DNA of 62,329 nt from a virus, in the IMG/VR virus record IMGVR_UViG_3300036790_000194, positions 1 through 62,329 of that record; one strand, written 5' to 3'. A model generated the notes under the pieces. That model had not been told where the DNA came from, made no database searches, and was given only the letters and a program-made list of their open reading frames with translations. The position numbers and the translations under genes were made by a program. Each line of letters opens with the position of its first letter. Position 1 is the stretch's first letter. Positions 1 to 8,830 of this stretch are shown here, one piece after another.

Positions 1-131
1 ACCGAGATTGCCTGCGGAGGGCCGCCCTGAACGACGCCTGTGTATGTCGTTGTCGGGCCGCTGTAATCAGCTAACGCGACCGTTGCGATGAACGGCGCGA
101 GGAACAGGATTTTGGCGGGCAGATTTCTCAT
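1..131 (-). CDS. Tail-spike N-terminus with Sec signal peptide (partial, cut by window start)
   Basis: The ATG at 131 overlaps the TGA of the upstream gene (ATGA) and opens a frame that runs off base 1 after 43 codons. The peptide has a basic start (MRNLPAK), a hydrophobic stretch and ALADYSGP, a typical Sec signal peptide with an AxA-like cleavage site. The neighbouring spike also has ADYSGP right after its signal peptide. The continuation is inferred to be the reading frame entering at 62329, since both lie on the minus strand and that frame lacks a natural start. Direct joining of the window ends is off by one base, so a base (or 1+3n bases) is probably missing at the break. Confidence 0.7.
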   Translation of the reverse strand, partial: MRNLPAKILFLAPFIATVALADYSGPTTTYTGVVQGGPPQAIS

Positions 132-1927
132 GGCGTCGAAAATCCTATGCTATAAAACGGCCTGCCGCCCGTGGCGGAAGTTGACGTAATGATTTGAACG
201 GCGGTGTTTTGTCCAGCCGTAATAGACGCGCTGTCCGTTGTGTCTGTGCATGATGTATTGGTATTCGCGATCTGGCATGTGGGTCCGCTGGCTGGACTGG
301 CCCCGTTAACTCTCAATGTGCAGATGTCGGTGTTACCGGTACCGGGAGCAACGCCAACACTGCAATAGAAACTCTTGAATGTTCCAGTTATCGCCCACGG
401 GACGTTGATGCCACCCTCGGTTCCTGTCGTGCTTGTAGTGAACCCTTCCAGCGGAAAATATGCCGTCGTATTGGCCGTCAGGATGGCTAAAGCACCGCCC
501 GCCGCGACGCTGCGCGCCGTCGTGAGATAGGTCGAGCTACGGTTCCATATGTCTCGCGTCGCCAGATTAGGGACCGTCCACGACGGGAAAATCCCAAAAC
601 TCGGAACGAGCGGCCAATATCCTGGACCAATGACGATCTCAGAAAGATTGGCGTTTGTGATATCCCAAACATTCTGGAATTGAGTTGAAAGTGAATTCGA
701 CGCGGGGCCTACTGAATAGTCCGATATGTTCCACCCATTCGCGTTTACTTGAAATGCCGCCGTCGCAGCGTGCGTATTGTCGTCTTCAACGACCGCGCCA
801 AGAATCGTATCGTTCTCATAGCCGACCCCTGAAATCTGAACCGGGATTGTGCCGTCGCGTTCAAGCGGACGCGGCGCAACAAATCGAATGCCTGTAACGG
901 ACTGGCCGCTCTGCGCGTTCATCACAATGGCAGCGCCCGTTTCAGTCGCAAGCCGCAAGCTGTTGAACGTCCAAACACCAGCAATGCCACAACCGGACTG
1001 CACTCCCCCTGGACAAGAAGCTGCGACTGGAGAGAAAAGCTCTAATGCTGCAACCGATGTATGGTCGAACGCTGACATCGCATCCGTTGTGATATCATAA
1101 ATACTACCGTTCGTCAGATCGGCATAAAGCCCATACGGCTTTCCGACTCCATTCGTGCCAGCATTGAAGCATTGAAGCTCCACGTTCACCATCGTTACGC
1201 CATCGACGAACTGCCCTGTTGCCGGGGCGAGACGCACCATCGCTCCTGACGTATCGGAATTGCAGACGGAAGCTCCTGTATTGCCACCGTTAAACTGAAT
1301 GTTTGCCATATAGGTATTGGAACCCGCCGCGAACAGAAAATTTGAATGGTCATTTATTCCATTTTTGAAATCGCCACTGATGTTTACGAACGTACCGCGC
1401 GATGGCCCTTGCGTAGCGTCGCCCTGTTCAAACACGGATGAGGCATGATTGATAACGAGATTGGAAATCTTCCAGTCCGTGGCGTTCACGACATCGAGCG
1501 CAAACGTGTTGGCTGTCGGTGCGTTGTTAAACACCAAATTGAAATCGTGAATGTAGGGCGATATAGCTGACGTGCCATCGGCACCCAATGTAAAGAACGT
1601 CGTTGCGCTGGCCGAATCCGAAACTGGAAAGGTCAATCGAGTCGTTGGTCCCTGCCCGTATATTTCACCGCAACGTCCAGTAAGCGCCGGAGGGTTCGAT
1701 GCCAAATTCCATGTTCCACTCGGAAAAAATATGCCTCCGATGGTTCCGGCAATACAGTCGGTGATGGCGTTGGCAAAAGCGGTCGAATTGGCCGTAGCGG
1801 TTGACGAGGTGGTCACGCCGTAATTCGTAATAGGCACGATAGGAAGATTTAGCGGTCCGCTATAATCAGCATAGGCCGCCGTCACTGCCGATAGGCAGGC
1901 AATCGCAATAAGGAACTTGCGAAGCAC
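128..1927 (-). CDS. Secreted pectate-lyase-like tail spike/adhesin
   Basis: This 599-residue protein starts with a signal peptide (MLRKFLIAIACLSAV, cleavage near AYA-DYSGP). The body looks like a right-handed parallel beta-helix: an N-terminal segment with NSTAFANAI and GGIFFPSGTW, as in Pectate_lyase_3-type phage spikes, then many short beta-prone repeats. The C-terminal 90 residues have paired cysteines (FYCSV, DICTL, PTCQI, TSCTD) suited to disulfides outside the cytoplasm. The probable role is receptor or polysaccharide binding or depolymerisation at the tail tip; no catalytic residues can be assigned by eye. It lies between a small secreted protein and the second spike in the late operon. 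A signal peptide on a spike is unusual, because virion spikes normally assemble in the cytoplasm. Confidence 0.72.
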   Translation of the reverse strand: MLRKFLIAIACLSAVTAAYADYSGPLNLPIVPITNYGVTTSSTATANSTAFANAITDCIAGTIGGIFFPSGTWNLASNPPALTGRCGEIYGQGPTTRLTFPVSDSASATTFFTLGADGTSAISPYIHDFNLVFNNAPTANTFALDVVNATDWKISNLVINHASSVFEQGDATQGPSRGTFVNISGDFKNGINDHSNFLFAAGSNTYMANIQFNGGNTGASVCNSDTSGAMVRLAPATGQFVDGVTMVNVELQCFNAGTNGVGKPYGLYADLTNGSIYDITTDAMSAFDHTSVAALELFSPVAASCPGGVQSGCGIAGVWTFNSLRLATETGAAIVMNAQSGQSVTGIRFVAPRPLERDGTIPVQISGVGYENDTILGAVVEDDNTHAATAAFQVNANGWNISDYSVGPASNSLSTQFQNVWDITNANLSEIVIGPGYWPLVPSFGIFPSWTVPNLATRDIWNRSSTYLTTARSVAAGGALAILTANTTAYFPLEGFTTSTTGTEGGINVPWAITGTFKSFYCSVGVAPGTGNTDICTLRVNGASPASGPTCQIANTNTSCTDTTDSASITAGQNTAVQIITSTSATGGRPFYSIGFSTP

Positions 1928-2461
1928 CTATTTTGCCCCTACGGTAAGAGGGGTTGATGCGGCGCTCGCTATCGCGAACCACTGATCGGAAGGAACGTAT
2001 GTGCCCTCAAATGATTTGTCCCATAGAGGCGGCAGCGTAATCTCTCCCGCAGCGCAGGCCGTTCCGGTGATCGTCGCGGGATTAGTCGTGCTAATACAAA
2101 TCGTGGCCGTGGGACTCTGATTATGAAAATCCGCAAAGACTTTCGCCGTCGATGCAGCCAATATCGAACCGGATGAAGTCCCGACCGTGACACCAGAATA
2201 AGCTCCGGCTGAGTTGGTGGGAGCGGAGACAACCGTTCCCGTAAATGTGCCACTCGTGCAACCGTTGCCGTTTTGATCCTGCGTCTGCGGCATATTTCTT
2301 CCGACAGAGTATGTCGAGTTCGGGGAGCCGCAAGCCGTGACCACATTCAACAGCGGGGGCGTGGATTGCGCGCGCGCCTCGCTTTGCCACACCGCTGACG
2401 CGACAACCGCTAGACTAACATGCGCGGCGAAGAGAATTGCGCGCTTCACCGAATGTACCAT
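1928..2461 (-). CDS. Small secreted virion-associated protein, unknown function
   Basis: The ATG at 2461 (MVHSVKRAILF) overlaps the previous stop by 16 nt and gives a clean signal peptide ending near EARAQ. In-frame upstream codons reach 2605 but only overlap the preceding gene, so I rejected that start. The mature protein is about 145 residues, rich in Ser, Thr and Gly, with cysteine pairs (ACGSP with GNGCTSG, ATICIS with GTACAAG). It resembles small beta-sandwich accessory proteins next to spikes. I do not recognise a family. It could be a tail-tip or host-surface protein. Confidence 0.6.
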   Translation of the reverse strand: MVHSVKRAILFAAHVSLAVVASAVWQSEARAQSTPPLLNVVTACGSPNSTYSVGRNMPQTQDQNGNGCTSGTFTGTVVSAPTNSAGAYSGVTVGTSSGSILAASTAKVFADFHNQSPTATICISTTNPATITGTACAAGEITLPPLWDKSFEGTYVPSDQWFAIASAASTPLTVGAK

Positions 2462-2919
2462 ATCGTTGTCCCTTGCGAATTGTTGATGGTGATGTCTTGG
2501 TTGGGAACGCTGAGCGCCCATGACGATGAGCCGTCGAGCGTGTCGCTGCCGCTCATCTGAATCGTGCAGGCGTGCGCGGTCACGTCTATTTTCTTCACGT
2601 CCCATATTTGGTTCGGAAATAGACTTCCGAATGGCACCGTGATTACGATAGGTCCGAGGGTGGCGTCACACGGCCAAAGCTGGGCGGTGCCGTCCAGAGT
2701 CGTATTTGAACTGACGGTTGAGTGGACAGTATAAAGCCCGAGCGTGGGCGAGATACAGAGGCGCAATCCAGTGTCGAGGGTGATTGTCCGAATCTGTCCG
2801 ACTTGGCCTGAAATCGCCCCGCAGGCCGGAACAACCTGACCGGTCCCCGGAACGCCTTGTGCATGCGCCACGCCCGCAGAAAACAGCCCCAGAAGGAAGC
2901 CAAGCCAGATTCGCCGCAC
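2446..2919 (-). CDS. Small secreted protein with duplicated signal-peptide cassette
   Basis: The GTG start at 2919 is preceded by a Shine-Dalgarno sequence (AAGGGG). The protein of 157 residues begins MRRIWLGFLLGLFSAGVAHA-Q, a textbook Sec signal peptide. The mature part (Gly, Thr, Val-rich, three scattered Cys) contains a DGTAQLWPCDATLG segment and looks like a beta-rich carbohydrate-binding or decoration module. Its start region and leader are duplicated exactly 350 bp upstream, where the copy leads to a dead reading frame. Function unknown; the context is adhesins and spikes. Confidence 0.6.
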   Translation of the reverse strand: MRRIWLGFLLGLFSAGVAHAQGVPGTGQVVPACGAISGQVGQIRTITLDTGLRLCISPTLGLYTVHSTVSSNTTLDGTAQLWPCDATLGPIVITVPFGSLFPNQIWDVKKIDVTAHACTIQMSGSDTLDGSSSWALSVPNQDITINNSQGTTIWYIR

Positions 2920-2980
2920 GATTGCCCCTTACTGTTGCTCGAATAACACACATACCAAGATTTGTGCGGTTCGGTAAGGG
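2857..2980. repeat. 124-bp direct repeat, copy 1
   Basis: Identical to 3207-3330 over 124 bases (offset 350). It contains, on the minus strand, an untranslated leader, the Shine-Dalgarno sequence, the GTG start and the full signal-peptide coding part of the gene at 2446-2919. The copy ends just after the signal-peptide cleavage region. Confidence 0.95.
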
Positions 2981-3206
2981 GGTGAATTGGGTCACGCGAG
3001 CGCGCGTGCTGCGAATAGGAGCAAGCGTATTGCCGCTTGGCGCAGGCGGAATAGTGGCTTTCGAGACCTTGGGCGCGGCGCGGCTACGCGATGCGAAGAT
3101 ACTGCAAGCAGCAATTGCGGCTGCGCTGCCGGAGACGGCGGATAGCCAGCCTTCGACCAAGCGATAAGAGAGGGGTCTTTTTCTATCATGGCCGCGTGGC
3201 TTCAAA
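2981..3206 (-). other. Inter-repeat segment with decayed coding remnant
   Basis: These 226 bases lie between the two repeat copies. On the minus strand, ATG 3189 opens a 65-codon frame (MIEKDPSLIAW) that is basic and low in structure. A second frame contains an Ala/Ser-rich stretch (GWLSAVSGSAAAIAA) with no plausible ATG or GTG. I read this as leftover coding sequence from a gene replaced behind the duplicated signal peptide, not as a functional gene. Confidence 0.35.
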
Positions 3207-3269
3207 TTGTGCATGCGCCACGCCCGCAGAAAACAGCCCCAGAAGGAAGCCAAGCCAGATTCGCCGCAC
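3186..3269 (-). pseudogene. Truncated signal-peptide ORF (second copy)
   Basis: GTG 3269 lies inside repeat copy 2 and encodes the same leader as the gene at 2919 (MRRIWLGFLLGLF, then AGVAHAQ), followed by only FEATRP and a TGA at 3186. It keeps its Shine-Dalgarno sequence and lies directly downstream of the 1830-codon gene, so it should still be translated as a 27-residue peptide. Probably the remnant of an adhesin gene whose body was lost. Confidence 0.6.
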
Positions 3270-3330
3270 GATTGCCCCTTACTGTTGCTCGAATAACACA
3301 CATACCAAGATTTGTGCGGTTCGGTAAGGG
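3207..3330. repeat. 124-bp direct repeat, copy 2
   Basis: Exact copy of 2857-2980. It begins 6 bases after the stop of the polyvalent-protein gene (stop at 3336-3338), so it is the natural upstream region of the first secreted-protein gene in this part of the late operon. Confidence 0.95.
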
Positions 3331-3335
3331 ACGAG

Positions 3336-6300
3336 CTAGGGCTGGGCGGACTGCGCGTGGCGCTCCGACATCGGCCTTTTGGTGTGCGGCCCATCTAGCC
3401 ACGCCTTGAGACCGCTCGGGGAAAGTTCATGGGTCGACCAGCGCCGCTTAGGGCCGGAACCATCGGAGAACCCATCATCATAAATCGCCCGGGCAGCTTT
3501 GGAGGATTTGGCCCCAAAGACCAGTTTGTGTTCGTCGAATTTCTTGGTCTTGGGATCGAACTGGTTCACGACGAATATCCGAGTGCTTTCGGGATGAGGC
3601 CCAATGTAGGCGTCCACATGTTCATTATCGGCACCTATTGTGCGTTTTATGTAGCCGTAATGTGCGCTACTGTGTCGGTTCTCCCAAGGCTTTCCATCGG
3701 CACCAAGCCCTCGCCGCGCAACACCTTTCGGCGTCTCAATCGAAAGATCAAAGCCGTGGATCGTAACGTGGCCCTTGCGATAATTCCCGGCCTCGATTTG
3801 AGCAGGCGTTGGGTTCTTGTCTGCCTCCGCTGCGGCAGCATGAATGCGGCCGCCATCGGCATACTGCGGAGCTGATTGGGTAGCCTCGAACCCTGACTGC
3901 TGGATCATCCGCTGCGTGCGTGGCGAAACTCGGCTCTGTGGATTCAGCGACGTGCGGATTACCCATTTTTGGTAGCCGCGATCCATGCCGAGTGACGTCA
4001 TATGTTTTTCGGCCTCGGCAGTCTGACCGCTCAGGATTTGAGCGCGGATTGACGGCATCGCTTCGCCGATCTGATATTGTTGTTCGTCCTTGGCGCGGTA
4101 GTAGAATCCCGAGGCTTCCCCGCCCGGCGCGCCATGACTGACTGTGACGCCTGCCGCTGGAAGCGCGACCCCCAGTACGGCTTCGCCACGGGTGCGCGGG
4201 ATAGAAACCCCGAGCTTTTCTGCGGTCGGTGCGATTGCCGCCTTTGTCTCCGGCCCAAGGGTCGCGCCAAGGACGCTACCGGCCATCTGAGTCGGAAACA
4301 CAGAATCCATCGCGGCCATCACGATTTTTGCCATTGCTTTGGCATCTGCCGCAGGCGTCTTGTCGTAAGGGTCATAGAGCTTGCGCCCGTAACCGCGATC
4401 ATTGGCCACCGCTTCATATACTAGCCGCGCATAAGGACTCAATTTTCGCTTGAGAGTATCCATCGGTTCGTCGCCCCAATCCATCAGCTCTTCACCGACC
4501 TTGCCGGTTGGCATACGGCCATACAGCGCAGTTCCATCTTCTGCGTGCCCGATCAGGAATTTGTTGGTTTTGTCCGGCTCATTTTGGGCCGGTGGTTGGA
4601 AATTGTTCGGTTGCCCCATGCCTTGGCGAATAGCGTGCGCGGCGTAAGCCGCGCCATAATTGCCCAAGCGACTGAGACCCATGTCAATCAAGAGCATAGA
4701 GAGTGCCTTGCGCCGCACCACGCTCTGCACATTCTGCAATTCCTGAACGCCTTTGTCACGGAGGATTTGAGCCTGTACGTCGCGTGGAAGGCCGAGCGTA
4801 AAATCCTTGTACGCACCCAGATTGCCCAGCGTGAAGGAACGCGAGAACAGCATAAGATTTGCCGTCATGCGCGCGCCTTTGGACATGGCTTCCATCGGAA
4901 GCGCGCCCGCGTAGCGATTGGCAAAGTGCGCGGCGGCACGATCCGCCGATTCCGCGCTCATGCCCTGTTCTTCAAAATGCTTGGTCAGAGTCGAGAATAT
5001 GCCCATCTGAAGATCGGCCACGCGATCCCAGAGCATTGTATTGTGCCAGAAATCCCCGAAATGATCGATCTTGCGCTTGACGGCCTCGGCACCATCCTTG
5101 TCGAACAGCCCAACAGCATTGCCGATGGCTTTTGCCGTCCATGAGCGACCCGGCGCGATCTGCGGAGGCTCGGCAATCGCCGTAATATCCTGATTGAAAT
5201 ACCGATGCCCAATTGGGTCCATCCCGGCATCAAGCGCGCGACGCATCATTTCTGGGTCCCGCCGCGCAACAGCGCCCTCTCCGTAAAGCTGAATGCCCGG
5301 CTTCACCGCGCCATGCTCATCGGTGTAAAACGGCGTGAGCAGTTTCAGCGGTGCAGCAGGAAGCGCCTTGCCCCAGATCACCTGATTGTGCATCAGTGGC
5401 GACCACATGATCGTGGACATCATCCGGCCCTTCAGGTCCATCAGGCCCTGATAGAGCTTGTTTCCAGTTTTGCTCAGAACGGCCTTTAGCGGACCTTCAA
5501 ACTCTTTCGAGACGTAAAGCGGCTTGGCCTCGAACTGGGTTTGTCCATTCTGATCGAGCGCCGGAACCGTTTTGCCGGTTTCGTCCGTGACGAATTTCGG
5601 TCCCCATGTCTGAAATGCCGGATGGTCGAGCGTGAAGAAATCCTGCGGACTGGATGCGCCCCCTTCTTGCACAACAGGCTCGCCAACTTCCTTGCCCATG
5701 TCCTTGATGCGGTCGATCATCATGCGGCCAGCAATGGCCTTTTCCAGATTGCGCACGCCAAGCGCAACCGTGCGAACATCGTGAACAACGGTCGCGCCTT
5801 CGCCGAACTTCGCTTGCGCAGCCGCTTCGGTTTCTTCCGCCGTGTCATATTTGCGCTCGCGGATGTTACCAGTCGTGGTCGTAAGATTGCGCCCCACGGA
5901 GCCGGGCTTCTCAACATTACGGCCAACACGCTCCGCGCCCTCACCCGTCATGCGAACGACCATGCGGGGCACCCAGTAATCGACGCCTTCGCCCTTCACC
6001 ATGCCGAGTTGTTTTGCGACATCGAACGCGGATGTGGCGCGCTTATTCAACTCATCCATCGTCGCGCGCTGATCGGGAGGCAGTTTGTTCAAGCCCTCAT
6101 TAGGTCCGGGCACTTTCCCGGCGCGGAGCAGATCATCCTGCTCATCGCCTGCGTCCCACATGGCCTTGCGGTCTTCTGGCGAATAGGTCTTTTCCAGATG
6201 CTCATCGACCTTGCCCCACTCGAAATCTGCCCGGCGCTGTGTGTTCATAAAATCCTTGGCGGTTGCGCGGGCGCGAGGCGAGCCTGCCGCCATCGGGGAT

Positions 6301-8828
6301 AACGCCATCTTCATATGCTCGCCTAATTCCTTGACGGAGACGGGCATGTATTTGTCGATGGCCGAGGAAATCCTGCGCCCGACTTCATCCGCGCCTTCGC
6401 CCATCAGGCGTGCGTAAACCCCACGAGGCGTTTTCGATTGCTCCTGAACCTCCGCCGGTTCGCGCTGATACGCAGTCGGTTCCGAACGTGCCATCCGCAT
6501 GGGTAGGTCACGGGTTCCAACTTCGCCAGACTGAATGCGCGAGAACACATCGTTCGGCGTTGCGTCCGCACCAAAAGCGCGGCGCACATGATCGCCGATC
6601 TGCTGGAGCAATTGTTGCAGCCGCCCGAACGTCTTGGCGATGAATGGCGGCAGTTTCGATGGCGCACGCCGCCAGTTCGAAAATTCCTCAGCGACCGCCT
6701 CTTCGGTTTTGAGCGCATCGTCGCCGCCCGGATAGCGGGCATCAATGTTGTGCTTGCCGATCCAGTCTCCGGCTTTGGCCGCGCGTTCCAGCGCATTCCA
6801 TTCCGCAGGCTTGATGAAATTACTGTTTTTCAGATAGTGGATTGCCTCATGGCGTAGCGTGCCTTCCGCATCGGGACTTTCCAGCGACCACGCGATCAAC
6901 CTGCGCATTCCATTGGTGTACGTCGCACCCAGCGTGCGTGCGTTCGATGCAGTTCCGGCCTGACGGTCGAATTCGGAATCCGTTTCGAGCGCGCGCGCGG
7001 GAATGACCTTGGCGCTCGGGACGATCTTCTGCGCAATCTTGCCCACGCCATCAAGGATGCGCTGTTCGTGCGGGAGCGGATTTTCCGGCAGGTGTGCGAT
7101 CAGGTCGTCCGCCAGCGCGACACGCGGACCGAGCGTATTGATCGGATTGTCAATGTCGCCGCGTTGGAACAATGTCTGTTGTTCTGCTGCTGGTTCCGCG
7201 AACATGCCGCCCGGATCACGCTGCGCGACATCGGCACCCATGCGCCCATGACCACTCGCTTCCTGCGCTGCGGCAAGTTGCCGGGCCGATTGCTCGGCAC
7301 CGGGAATTATGGATTGAGGAAGGCCTTCGGCACCGGCTTCGTACTGGACAGTCGGCTCCAATGCAGCACTACTACCGTTTGCTTCTCGATCATCTGGCGC
7401 AGTTTCGACCGCTCCTGATGGTTCAAGGTCGGCTGGCGGAGAAGCGTCTTCAAAGCCTGAAGCCTCTTCATGCTCAGAGCCAATGTCTGCGCCCGGTTCA
7501 TAACCTTCATCTTGGAGCCTTTCCTGCGTTTCGGGCAAGAGGTCGTGGAAATCCTGATCGATGCCATGCTCGGCTTCCGCAAGGTGCGGCTCCGGCGATT
7601 GCGAGGCGCGGTAATCGAGCAGTTTCTGCGCTGCGGTTGGCACGTCATCGCCTGAACCTATACCAGCGCGGCCCAATTCCTCGTCCATTTGGCGACGGCT
7701 CAGGAGGTCGAAATAATCCTGATTAGCGGGGTGATAGACCTTGTCGCCCTGTGCCTCACGGCCCAGAAGATCGTAAAAATCGTTGAGGTCGGTATTGTGG
7801 ACATCCTCTTCGGGGTTTCCGCCAAACCAGCCTTCTTGCGCCAGATGTTCGCGCATGTAGTCGGGCGTCATACCGGAGCCGTTTATCAGACCCGGATATT
7901 TTACGTCCTTGAGCGTGGCCCCGATTTCTCCGGCGTCTGGTAGCGGCGCTCCGTTCTCATCCTTCGTAGCAATCCCGCCTGCCTGCTTGATCGCCTGAAA
8001 CAGGGATTGCGGTTTCGGCATGGGTGAGTTTGCCTGACGTACGTAGCTTTCGGCAGCGGCGACATCCTCGGGATCGTGAGGGTCGATAAGGTCGGACGGC
8101 GGTGTGGCTGCGACAGGCTCAGCCGTCACCGGTGCCGTGGGCGGTTCAGGTGCAGCAACCAGATCATGCGGCGGCTCAACCCGCTTTCCCTTGGCAGCGT
8201 AATCGGCAAGCGCGGTCGTGGGCGCCAACGCTGGGCGCAGCTCCGGCTCTGCCATGCTGGGCCGCGCAACGGCACCCTCGGCTTCTGGCACAACGGCGGG
8301 ATGCTCGGCACCGACGAACATTGACGCCGCACCCAGATCGCCAGCCGCGCTTTCGGCCTGAGCCTGAGGCATTCCGTAACCCATAAGGGTTGGGACCGGA
8401 GCCGCCTCAGCCCCATAGGCGAGACTTTCCAGCGTGCGGACGGCTGCGCTGACAGGTGCCTCGACTACCGAAGCCGCCGTGCTATCCATGACTTTTGGGA
8501 TGACTGCGGGCCAACCGGATGCTTTCGCCTCGGCAACATCGGCAGATTTCTTTTCTGGAGATGCGGTCCACGGTTCCTGCCACGGCTCAGCCATTGCGTT
8601 CGCGACATAGCCAAGCGGATTCAGGACTGGATTGCCTTTCCAGTCTGGCTGGCCCGCTGGTTTCTCTGGCGCGGATGCGTGGGCCTGATACTCAGGCGAG
8701 TTCGGACTTTCGCCGGGCAATGGCACGGGCGGCGGCTCACTCGGTCCGCCCATAAGATCGCTTGGCGGCGCAAGCAGATCAGATGGAGGTCCGCCGACAA
8801 GATCGTCAGGCGGATTGAGCGCATCCAT
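3336..8828 (-). CDS. Giant polyvalent virion protein with metallopeptidase and InPase-like domains
   Basis: This 1830-residue protein is a phage polyvalent protein, probably packaged and ejected with the DNA. The N-terminus is disordered and Pro-rich with a repeated PPSDL-type motif (about six copies to residue 480). A zinc-peptidase motif LRHEAIHYL places H660, E661 and H664 in an MPTase-PolyVal-like domain. A long helical middle (about 800-1500) looks like a large polyvalent-protein-associated region. The C-terminus (about 1680-1815) matches the InPase-like polyvalent domain: YRKGHVTIHG, AHYGYIKRTIGADNEHVDAY, then a substrate-type tail (DPKTKKFDEHKLVFG). Proteins of this kind are thought to enter the host with the genome. 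ATG at 8828 follows the previous stop directly. The short motif ADGGRI near the end recurs in other structural proteins here. Confidence 0.8.
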   Translation of the reverse strand: MDALNPPDDLVGGPPSDLLAPPSDLMGGPSEPPPVPLPGESPNSPEYQAHASAPEKPAGQPDWKGNPVLNPLGYVANAMAEPWQEPWTASPEKKSADVAEAKASGWPAVIPKVMDSTAASVVEAPVSAAVRTLESLAYGAEAAPVPTLMGYGMPQAQAESAAGDLGAASMFVGAEHPAVVPEAEGAVARPSMAEPELRPALAPTTALADYAAKGKRVEPPHDLVAAPEPPTAPVTAEPVAATPPSDLIDPHDPEDVAAAESYVRQANSPMPKPQSLFQAIKQAGGIATKDENGAPLPDAGEIGATLKDVKYPGLINGSGMTPDYMREHLAQEGWFGGNPEEDVHNTDLNDFYDLLGREAQGDKVYHPANQDYFDLLSRRQMDEELGRAGIGSGDDVPTAAQKLLDYRASQSPEPHLAEAEHGIDQDFHDLLPETQERLQDEGYEPGADIGSEHEEASGFEDASPPADLEPSGAVETAPDDREANGSSAALEPTVQYEAGAEGLPQSIIPGAEQSARQLAAAQEASGHGRMGADVAQRDPGGMFAEPAAEQQTLFQRGDIDNPINTLGPRVALADDLIAHLPENPLPHEQRILDGVGKIAQKIVPSAKVIPARALETDSEFDRQAGTASNARTLGATYTNGMRRLIAWSLESPDAEGTLRHEAIHYLKNSNFIKPAEWNALERAAKAGDWIGKHNIDARYPGGDDALKTEEAVAEEFSNWRRAPSKLPPFIAKTFGRLQQLLQQIGDHVRRAFGADATPNDVFSRIQSGEVGTRDLPMRMARSEPTAYQREPAEVQEQSKTPRGVYARLMGEGADEVGRRISSAIDKYMPVSVKELGEHMKMALSPMAAGSPRARATAKDFMNTQRRADFEWGKVDEHLEKTYSPEDRKAMWDAGDEQDDLLRAGKVPGPNEGLNKLPPDQRATMDELNKRATSAFDVAKQLGMVKGEGVDYWVPRMVVRMTGEGAERVGRNVEKPGSVGRNLTTTTGNIRERKYDTAEETEAAAQAKFGEGATVVHDVRTVALGVRNLEKAIAGRMMIDRIKDMGKEVGEPVVQEGGASSPQDFFTLDHPAFQTWGPKFVTDETGKTVPALDQNGQTQFEAKPLYVSKEFEGPLKAVLSKTGNKLYQGLMDLKGRMMSTIMWSPLMHNQVIWGKALPAAPLKLLTPFYTDEHGAVKPGIQLYGEGAVARRDPEMMRRALDAGMDPIGHRYFNQDITAIAEPPQIAPGRSWTAKAIGNAVGLFDKDGAEAVKRKIDHFGDFWHNTMLWDRVADLQMGIFSTLTKHFEEQGMSAESADRAAAHFANRYAGALPMEAMSKGARMTANLMLFSRSFTLGNLGAYKDFTLGLPRDVQAQILRDKGVQELQNVQSVVRRKALSMLLIDMGLSRLGNYGAAYAAHAIRQGMGQPNNFQPPAQNEPDKTNKFLIGHAEDGTALYGRMPTGKVGEELMDWGDEPMDTLKRKLSPYARLVYEAVANDRGYGRKLYDPYDKTPAADAKAMAKIVMAAMDSVFPTQMAGSVLGATLGPETKAAIAPTAEKLGVSIPRTRGEAVLGVALPAAGVTVSHGAPGGEASGFYYRAKDEQQYQIGEAMPSIRAQILSGQTAEAEKHMTSLGMDRGYQKWVIRTSLNPQSRVSPRTQRMIQQSGFEATQSAPQYADGGRIHAAAAEADKNPTPAQIEAGNYRKGHVTIHGFDLSIETPKGVARRGLGADGKPWENRHSSAHYGYIKRTIGADNEHVDAYIGPHPESTRIFVVNQFDPKTKKFDEHKLVFGAKSSKAARAIYDDGFSDGSGPKRRWSTHELSPSGLKAWLDGPHTKRPMSERHAQSAQP

Positions 8829-8830
8829 GG

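Noticed and set aside
2666-3394. Long open frame through the two 124-bp repeats on the minus strand
   Set aside because: It covers repeat and coding sequence in the wrong frame, has no ribosome site, and repeats shared peptide fragments only because the DNA is duplicated.
5541-6302. 253-codon plus-strand frame antisense to the polyvalent gene
   Set aside because: Lies fully inside a well-supported gene; composition is that of reverse-complemented codons; no start signal.
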